Source: Actinokineospora inagensis DSM 44258
Lineage (GTDB): Bacteria > Actinomycetota > Actinomycetes > Mycobacteriales > Pseudonocardiaceae
Length of the DNA stretch: 64,000 nucleotides
Direction of reading: 5' to 3'
Assembly (NCBI RefSeq): GCF_000482865.1
Contig: NZ_KI519516.1
Span: 19,755 to 83,754, forward strand
Part shown: piece after piece, positions 58,879 to 64,000 of the stretch
Position numbering within the stretch: position 1 is the first letter of the stretch
Layout of the letters: the number at the start of each line of letters is the position of its first letter
Program-made: the position numbers and the translations under genes
The notes under the pieces: model-generated
The model's input: the letters and a program-made list of their open reading frames with translations, nothing else
Told to the model about the DNA's origin: nothing
Database searches by the model: none

Positions 58879-60165
58879 ATGCGGGTGCGGCATTGGATGG
58901 GCTTGGTGGCGGCCACCGTCGTCGTTGTGGGGTGTGCGCCGGTGCAGTCGGGGGTGCAGCGGGCGGGGACTGATGACCTGGGTGGGCAGGTGCGGGTGTG
59001 GTTGTTCGACGAGGTCAACCGGGCGCCCAAGGAGAAGGTGGTGCAGGAGGCGGTTGCCGAGTTCGAGGGCAAGCACGCAGGGGTGACCGTCGATGTGCAG
59101 TACATCCAGGTGGCGGCGCGGGCGGAGCGGTTCAAGGCGGCGTTCAGCGATCCGGCCAGCGCGCCCGATGTGGCCGAGTTCGGGAACACCGACATCGCGG
59201 GGTATGTGGCGGCGGGCGGGTTGGCCGACATCAGTCAGGAGATGTTGAACTGGACCGACGTTCACGACATCACCGCGTCCGTGCTCGACGCGAGCAAGGT
59301 TGACCGCAAGCTTTACGGGGTGCCCTGGTACGTGGGAGTGCGGGCGCTCTACTACCGGACGGATGTGTTCAGCCTGCTCGGCATCCAACCACCATCCACT
59401 TTGGACGAAATTGCCACGGTGGCGCGGCGGGTTCGGGCGGCGCGGCCGGACTTGTTGGGGATCTCGGTTGGCGGGAAGTACACCTATGGCGCGCTTCCGT
59501 TCATCTGGGCCAAGGGTGGGGACATCGCGGCGCACGCGAACAACAAGTTCAGCTCCACGTTGACCACGCCCGAGGCACGGGCGGGGGTCGCGGCCTACAC
59601 CGACCTGTTGCGCGACGACATCTGTCCGCCCGCCCAGTGCGCGGGCAACGGCGGTGACGCGAGTGTGGAGGCGTTCCGGGCGGGCAAGGCGGCGATGACC
59701 ATCGGGGGTGACTTCAACCGGCGGTCGGTCGACGCGAGTGCGGCGGCGGGCAAGTACGCCGTGGTTCCGTTGCCCGGTGAGACCGCGGGCTCCGTCGCGC
59801 CCGCGTTCGGTGGTGGGAACCTGTTGGGGTTGCTGGCGGGCACGAAGCACCGGACGTTGGCGAACGAGTTCGTCCAGTTGCTGGCCGGGAAGCGGTACCA
59901 GCGGAAGATGTACGACGCCATGGGGAACCTGCCCACGTTCGCCGACGTGCAGCGCGAGGTGGCGGCAGCCGATCCGTTCCTCAAGCCGTTCGCGGCGACG
60001 CTGGCCAACGGGACGCGGTTCGTGCCGGTCACCCCGGCCTGGGCGAAGATCGACGCGCAGGCCGTGCTGCCCACGATGTTGCAGGAGATCGCGAGCGGCA
60101 CCAAGAGCGTGGCCGCGGCGACGTCGAGTGCGGCGGACGCGATGAACGCGGCCTTCGGCTCGTGA
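58879..60165 (+). CDS. ABC importer solute-binding lipoprotein
   Basis: This 428-residue protein has a lipoprotein signal peptide with lipobox VVGC, so Cys19 would be lipidated. The rest is a family 1 carbohydrate-type binding protein: VRVWLFDEVNRAPKEKVVQEAVAEFEGKHAGVTVDVQYI, VAEFGNTDIAGYVAAGGLADI, GVPWYVGVRALYYRTDVF and WAKGGDIAAHANN. GATGAGAG lies before the ATG. It heads a three-gene operon with two permeases. The sugar cannot be named from sequence. Confidence 0.93.
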   Translation: MRVRHWMGLVAATVVVVGCAPVQSGVQRAGTDDLGGQVRVWLFDEVNRAPKEKVVQEAVAEFEGKHAGVTVDVQYIQVAARAERFKAAFSDPASAPDVAEFGNTDIAGYVAAGGLADISQEMLNWTDVHDITASVLDASKVDRKLYGVPWYVGVRALYYRTDVFSLLGIQPPSTLDEIATVARRVRAARPDLLGISVGGKYTYGALPFIWAKGGDIAAHANNKFSSTLTTPEARAGVAAYTDLLRDDICPPAQCAGNGGDASVEAFRAGKAAMTIGGDFNRRSVDASAAAGKYAVVPLPGETAGSVAPAFGGGNLLGLLAGTKHRTLANEFVQLLAGKRYQRKMYDAMGNLPTFADVQREVAAADPFLKPFAATLANGTRFVPVTPAWAKIDAQAVLPTMLQEIASGTKSVAAATSSAADAMNAAFGS

Positions 60166-61058
60166 TCTCCGGACCCGCGGCCCGCGGGCAGGGTCGGACC
60201 GCGCTGCTCTACCTGGTCCCGGCCCTGCTCGTGCTGGTCGCGCTGCTCGGTTACCCGCTCTACCAACTGGTCACCATCAGCCTGTTCGACTACGGGCAGG
60301 AACAGGTCAGCGGGGGCGCGCCGCTGACCTTCCTCGGGGTGGGCAACTACCGGACCTTGTTCAGCAGCGCGAAGTTCTGGACCGTGCTCGGCCAGACAGT
60401 CGGGTTCGCGGCGGTGTGCGTCGCGGGCAGCGTGCTGGTCGGCGCGGCGCTGGCGGTGTTGGCGAACCGGGTGCGGCGGTGGGTCAGGATGTGCCTTTTC
60501 CTGGCCGCGCTCGGCGCGTGGGCGACGCCCGCGGTGGCCGGGTCGACGGTGTGGCTGTTCCTGTTCGACGCGAACTTCGGGCTGGTCAACCACCTGCTCG
60601 GTCTGGACGGCTTCTCGTGGACCTACGGCAGGTGGACCGCGTTCGGGCTGGTGGCGGGCGAGGTGGTCTGGTGCTCGTTCCCGTTCGTCATGATCACCCT
60701 CTACGCCGGCATCCGGGCGATCCCCGGTGAGGTGCTGGAGGCGGCGACGCTGGACGGGGCGTCCGGGTGGCGGACGGCCACCTCGGTCACGCTGCCGCTG
60801 CTGCGCCCGCTGCTGGTCGTGGTGACCGTCCAGTCGGTCATCTGGGACTTCAAGGTCTTCACCCAGGTCTACGTGATGACCGGCGGTGGCGGCATCGCCG
60901 GGCGCAACCTCGTGCTCAACGTCTACGCCTACCAGGAGGCGTTCGCCGCTTCGGAATACGGCCTGGGGTCCGCGATCGGGGTGGTGATGACGCTGATCCT
61001 GTTGGCCGTCACCGGATTCTACCTGCGCGCGCTGCGCCGTACCGGGGAGGAACTGTGA
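60162..61058 (+). CDS. ABC importer permease, MalF-like
   Basis: This 298-residue protein has six predicted transmembrane segments and the ATPase-contact loop LEAATLDGASGWRTATSVTLPLLRP (EAA motif). The start overlaps the binding-protein stop (GTGA) and the stop overlaps the second permease start. No ATP-binding subunit is encoded in the operon, so a shared multitask ATPase elsewhere is expected, as is common for carbohydrate importers in actinobacteria. Confidence 0.93.
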   Translation: MISGPAARGQGRTALLYLVPALLVLVALLGYPLYQLVTISLFDYGQEQVSGGAPLTFLGVGNYRTLFSSAKFWTVLGQTVGFAAVCVAGSVLVGAALAVLANRVRRWVRMCLFLAALGAWATPAVAGSTVWLFLFDANFGLVNHLLGLDGFSWTYGRWTAFGLVAGEVVWCSFPFVMITLYAGIRAIPGEVLEAATLDGASGWRTATSVTLPLLRPLLVVVTVQSVIWDFKVFTQVYVMTGGGGIAGRNLVLNVYAYQEAFAASEYGLGSAIGVVMTLILLAVTGFYLRALRRTGEEL

Positions 61059-61894
61059 AACGGGGGCGAACCCTTGCCGAGATCGTGACCGTGGTGGTCG
61101 CCGCCGTGGTCGCGTTCCCGCTGTTCTGGATGGTGCTCACCGCGGTCAAACCGCCCGACGAAGTGGTGTCGACCACCCCGCGACCGTGGACGCTGCACCC
61201 GTCCCTCGGCAGTTTCACCCGGGCGCTGACCGTGGCGGACTTCGGCCGCTACTTCGTCAACAGCGTGGTGGTGGCGATCGCCGTCGTGGTGCTCAGCGTG
61301 GGTATCGCGTTCCTCGCCGCCGCGGCGCTCACCCGATTCCGGTTCCGCGGCCGGACTGTGCTGCTGGTCATGCTGTTGGTGGTGCAAATGGTGCCCGTCG
61401 AGGCATTGACAGTGCCGTTGTTCTTCCTCATGCGCGAGCTGGGGCGGACCGCGCCCGCGTTGGGGCTCAACCACTTGGGATCGCTGGTGCTCGTGCATCT
61501 GGCGTTCAGCCTGCCGTTCGCGATTTGGCTGTTGCGCGGATTCACCAGGGCGGTGCCGGTGGAACTGGAGGAGGCCGCCACCCTCGACGGGGCGAGCCGG
61601 TTCACCTTTCTCCGGCGGGTGCTGTTCCCGCTGGTCGCGCCCGGTCTGGTGGCCACCAGTGTGTTGTCGTTCACGCACGCCTGGAACGACTTCCTGTTCG
61701 CCAAGACGTTCATCATCTCCGACGCGCGGAACCAGACGCTGCCGTTGGCGCTGCAGGTGTTCGTCCGCCCGGACGACCCGGACTGGGGCGCGGTGATGGC
61801 CGGTTCCACCCTGATGACGATCCCCGTGCTCATTTTCTTCGTTTTGGCGCAACGCAGGTTGGTGGGTGGTCTGGCGGGCGCGGTGAAGGGCTGA
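61055..61894 (+). CDS. ABC importer permease, MalG-like
   Basis: This 279-residue protein has six predicted transmembrane segments, the EAA loop LEEAATLDGASRFTFLRRVLFPLVAP, and the N-terminal LFWMVLTAVKPPDEVVSTTP typical of MalG-type permeases. GTG 61055 is within the preceding stop. The 130 bases that follow, up to the iron-enzyme gene, show no terminator hairpin. Confidence 0.93.
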   Translation: MKRGRTLAEIVTVVVAAVVAFPLFWMVLTAVKPPDEVVSTTPRPWTLHPSLGSFTRALTVADFGRYFVNSVVVAIAVVVLSVGIAFLAAAALTRFRFRGRTVLLVMLLVVQMVPVEALTVPLFFLMRELGRTAPALGLNHLGSLVLVHLAFSLPFAIWLLRGFTRAVPVELEEAATLDGASRFTFLRRVLFPLVAPGLVATSVLSFTHAWNDFLFAKTFIISDARNQTLPLALQVFVRPDDPDWGAVMAGSTLMTIPVLIFFVLAQRRLVGGLAGAVKG

Positions 61895-62024
61895 CCGGGG
61901 ACGATAGCCGGGTGGAATAATGGTCATCACCCAATGCGACTGGACGGCGCGGGACCGTTCTCGTTAGCGTCTTGCGCGTCTGGTGCCGATCGGCGCCGAT
62001 CCCCACCGAAAGGGAACCAGTCCG

Positions 62025-62780
62025 ATGACGCTGGCCGAACAGCCCACCAGGACCGACTTCACCGGGCGCGTCGCCGCCGTGGTCGCCGACATCGACACGG
62101 CGGCGGCCATCGACAACGACTTCTACCGGCTGTGGATGGGTGGTCCGCTGACCTACCGCCAGGTCCGGGTGTTCGCCCGGGAGTACTTCGCGCGCACCAG
62201 GTTCACCGCGGTGATGGTGGCCCTGTCGGTGCTCAACACAACCGACCTGGCCGCGCGTGTGGAGTGCGTGAAGAACCTGTACTCCGAGTACGGCAACGGC
62301 AACGTCGAGAAGGCGCACCCGGTGCTGCTGGAGAGCTTCCTCGGCGACCTGCTGAGCAGACTCGCTGGCCGCCCGGTGACCGTGGCCGAGGTGGCTCTTG
62401 AGCCGGAACTCCCGTCAACCGCGGCGTTTTCGACCGGGCAGCGCGAGCTGTTCTCCGCCGACGACGAGCGGGTGGTGCAGGGCGCGCTGCTGGCCCAGGA
62501 GCACCTGGCGTTCGCCATGCTGACCCGGCTCTACGAGGGGGTGCGCAACTACAAGCCGCTGTGGCCGCGCGAGGACGACTTCCACGAGGCGTGCGAGTAC
62601 TTCTACGTCCACATCGGGGAAGCGGAGAAGGAGCACAAGCGGGAGGCGGTGATCTCGGCGGCCAGGGTGTGCCGCACCGAGGACGACTTCGCCGTCGTGC
62701 TGTGCGGCTACGACCGGTTCCTGGCGCTGACCGCCGGGTACTGGCGCGGTGTGCACGACGCGATCGTCGCGCAGGAGTAG
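62025..62780 (+). CDS. Heme-oxygenase-fold iron-containing redox enzyme family protein
   Basis: This 251-residue all-helical protein is of the TenA/heme-oxygenase-like (HDO) type. Candidate metal ligands lie in NLYSEYGNGNVEKAHPVLLESF, QEHLAFAML and FYVHIGEAEKEHKREAV. The last segment holds the His and Glu/His expected in HDO sites, with one residue more spacing than the usual HxxxDxxH. HDO proteins include diiron oxidases (UndA, SznF, CADD types). Start ATG 62025 follows GAAAGGG; an upstream ATG 61983 is less likely. The gene may be linked to the importer or stand alone. Confidence 0.75.
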   Translation: MTLAEQPTRTDFTGRVAAVVADIDTAAAIDNDFYRLWMGGPLTYRQVRVFAREYFARTRFTAVMVALSVLNTTDLAARVECVKNLYSEYGNGNVEKAHPVLLESFLGDLLSRLAGRPVTVAEVALEPELPSTAAFSTGQRELFSADDERVVQGALLAQEHLAFAMLTRLYEGVRNYKPLWPREDDFHEACEYFYVHIGEAEKEHKREAVISAARVCRTEDDFAVVLCGYDRFLALTAGYWRGVHDAIVAQE

Positions 62781-63102
62781 TTCGCGGATTGTCCTTGGTG
62801 ACGAACCGCACTATTTCTCCGGCATAACTGGGAACGGGCGCGAAAAAGGGAGTCCGATTGCCGACCACTATGTCCGCAGTACACCTGGCAGACCGATCTC
62901 GACACGGGTAAGCTGGTCAAAACAATCAACCGCGCCGGATGTGATCACCCGATCGGCGGTAGCCGCCCCGAGTTCGCCGTCGATATTTTTGCGGTACTCG
63001 CGTTTTTTGGCGACGGCCGGAGCGAGCACTCCTTTCCCGCTGGACCTGCCGACCGGGGATTGCGATGCCCATTGAGTGCGGCGCCGCCGAGGCGGTGCGG
63101 CG
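62781..63102. other. Intergenic stretch without recognisable gene
   Basis: These 322 bases show no supported coding frame on either strand. They include AT-rich patches (GTCAAAACAATCAACC at 62916; GATATTTTTGCGG at 62982; GCGTTTTTTGG at 63001) and presumably carry the LysR promoter. No hairpin of terminator strength was found. Confidence 0.5.
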
Positions 63103-63105
63103 GTG

Positions 63106-64000
63106 GTGAGCGACCGGTTCCCGGGGACCGAGCGGGTCCGGAGCTTCCTGGTGCTGGCGGACGAGCTGCACTTCGGCCGCGCCGCGCGCTACCTGCACCT
63201 GAGCCAACCCGCGCTGAGCCAGCAGATTGCCGCGTTCGAGCGGGAGATCGGGCTGCGCTTGTTCCACCGCAGCACCCGGTCGGTGCGGTTGACCGAGGCG
63301 GGCCGCGACCTGCTCGCGGTGGCGTCGTCGGCGATCTCGGTGCTCGACACCGGGCTCGCCGACGTGCGCCGCCGCGCCGGGGCCGACCAGCGGGCGGTGC
63401 GCATCGCGCACGTCGGCTGGGGCACCGGTGAGGTGATCTCCCGCGCCGCCCGGCTGCTCGCGCACCGCCCGATCCAACTGGTGCCCACCTACACCAACTT
63501 CGGCAACCAGCTCAACCAGTTGCGCCACGGCCAGGTCGACACGGCGCTGCTGTGGCGGCCGTACCTGCCGAGCAAGCTGCCCGGCGGGGTCGAGGAGGTC
63601 TCGGCCGCGGTGGTGCCGACCTGCCTGGTGCTGCCGTGGGACCACCCACTGGCAGGCCGGGGTTCGGTGTCGCCCGCCGAGTTGGCCGGGGAGCGGCTGA
63701 TCCGGGTCGGCATCGAGGACGACCTCCCGGCGTCCGGGCTGCGCTTCGTCGAGCACACCGCCGAGTACGCGGTCGACACGCTGGCCGCCGTGTCGGCCGG
63801 GGTCGGCCTGGCGCTGTGCCCGAAGCTGGCCGAGTGGGACCGGGTCAACCAGGACCTGGCGTTCGTGCCGATCGACGGCATGGACGCGGAGCTGGTGGTC
63901 GCCTGGCGACCGGCCGCGGACGACCCGATGCTGTGCGCCGCGGTGCAGGGGTTGCGCGCCGCGGGCCAGGCGGCGGCCGAGGCGGGGGACGCCGCGAGCT
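63106..64000 (+). CDS. LysR-family regulator (cut by window end)
   Basis: The N-terminal 298 residues are present; the C terminus is beyond the window. The LysR winged helix is clear: VRSFLVLADELHFGRAARYLHLSQPALSQQIAAFEREIGLRLFHRSTRSVRLTEAG. A ligand domain follows (GQVDTALLWRPYL, LVLPWDHPLAGRG, TLAAVSAGVGLALCP). Either GTG 63103 or GTG 63106 may start it. The latter overlaps the TGA of a 14-codon ORF (63065-63109, starting at ATG), so translation may be coupled to that leader. Confidence 0.88.
   Translation, partial: MSDRFPGTERVRSFLVLADELHFGRAARYLHLSQPALSQQIAAFEREIGLRLFHRSTRSVRLTEAGRDLLAVASSAISVLDTGLADVRRRAGADQRAVRIAHVGWGTGEVISRAARLLAHRPIQLVPTYTNFGNQLNQLRHGQVDTALLWRPYLPSKLPGGVEEVSAAVVPTCLVLPWDHPLAGRGSVSPAELAGERLIRVGIEDDLPASGLRFVEHTAEYAVDTLAAVSAGVGLALCPKLAEWDRVNQDLAFVPIDGMDAELVVAWRPAADDPMLCAAVQGLRAAGQAAAEAGDAAS

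Noticed and set aside
1-64000. tRNA, rRNA, CRISPR arrays, integrases and insertion sequences
   Set aside because: No T-loop-like GGTTCGAATCC context, regular spacer array, DDE or recombinase motif was found. The repeats present are intergenic elements without a transposase.

Overview
The window is high-GC DNA with GTG/ATG starts, many 4-bp start/stop overlaps and actinobacterial gene families. These include an EspR-like regulator, a DUF6545/MAB_1171c membrane protein, a LAL-type LuxR regulator and a DUF6760 contractile-tail gene. It is most likely an actinomycete chromosome, perhaps of the Pseudonocardiales; the family is an inference from gene content.

Region 1 (about 0.2-19.6 kb, minus strand) is a phage-tail-like contractile injection system (CIS). 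In transcription order it encodes a DUF4255 cap, an AAA+ ATPase, the sheath, a first tube protein, a tail-assembly-type zinc-ribbon protein, DUF6760, a 958-residue disordered protein, a second tube protein, a LysM protein, a VgrG-like spike, a PAAR tip, gp25, a J-type baseplate protein and a tail-protein-I homologue. Three envelope proteins follow: a zinc-ribbon/TM protein, a secreted VWA protein with PKD-like repeats, and a TM protein with Ig-like domains. No tape-measure, tail-fibre or DUF4157 payload gene was recognised.

Region 2 (19.7-21.3 kb) is a secreted amidase. Region 3 (21.6-39.0 kb, plus strand) is an eight-gene overlapping operon. It carries a SNF2 helicase, a RecQ-like helicase, an unknown, a P-loop ATPase, an unknown, a DEVH helicase with Cys clusters, a PLD-type protein and a further unknown. 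This matches the restriction half (dpdE-F-G-H-I-J-K-D) of the Dpd 7-deazaguanine DNA modification/restriction island. The modification genes dpdA, dpdB, dpdC and the preQ0 pathway are absent from the window.

Region 4 (39.0-42.0 kb) is a degenerate boundary: a broken MFS gene, a frameshifted ArsR-type regulator, an intact ankyrin protein and a CBM2 fragment. Region 5 (42.3-47.7 kb) holds a membrane diguanylate cyclase and a four-gene cassette: EspR-like XRE regulator, ImmA/IrrE peptidase, DUF6545 membrane protein and a P450 whose heme-ligating Cys is Ser. Region 6 (47.7-58.2 kb) contains Lrp-type, LuxR/LAL and MarR regulators, an inositol-monophosphatase-like protein, a DHA2 exporter, an isochorismatase-like hydrolase, an MHYT protein and two small hydrophobic proteins. 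Region 7 (58.2-64 kb) has an uncharacterised protein, a carbohydrate-type ABC importer (binding protein plus two permeases, no ATPase) behind a clear promoter/operator, a heme-oxygenase-fold iron enzyme and the start of a LysR regulator.

A structured intergenic element of about 250 bp occurs three times (position 1, 47.75 kb, 57.77 kb), in two cases directly after a stop codon. No tRNA, rRNA, CRISPR array, integrase or transposase was seen.
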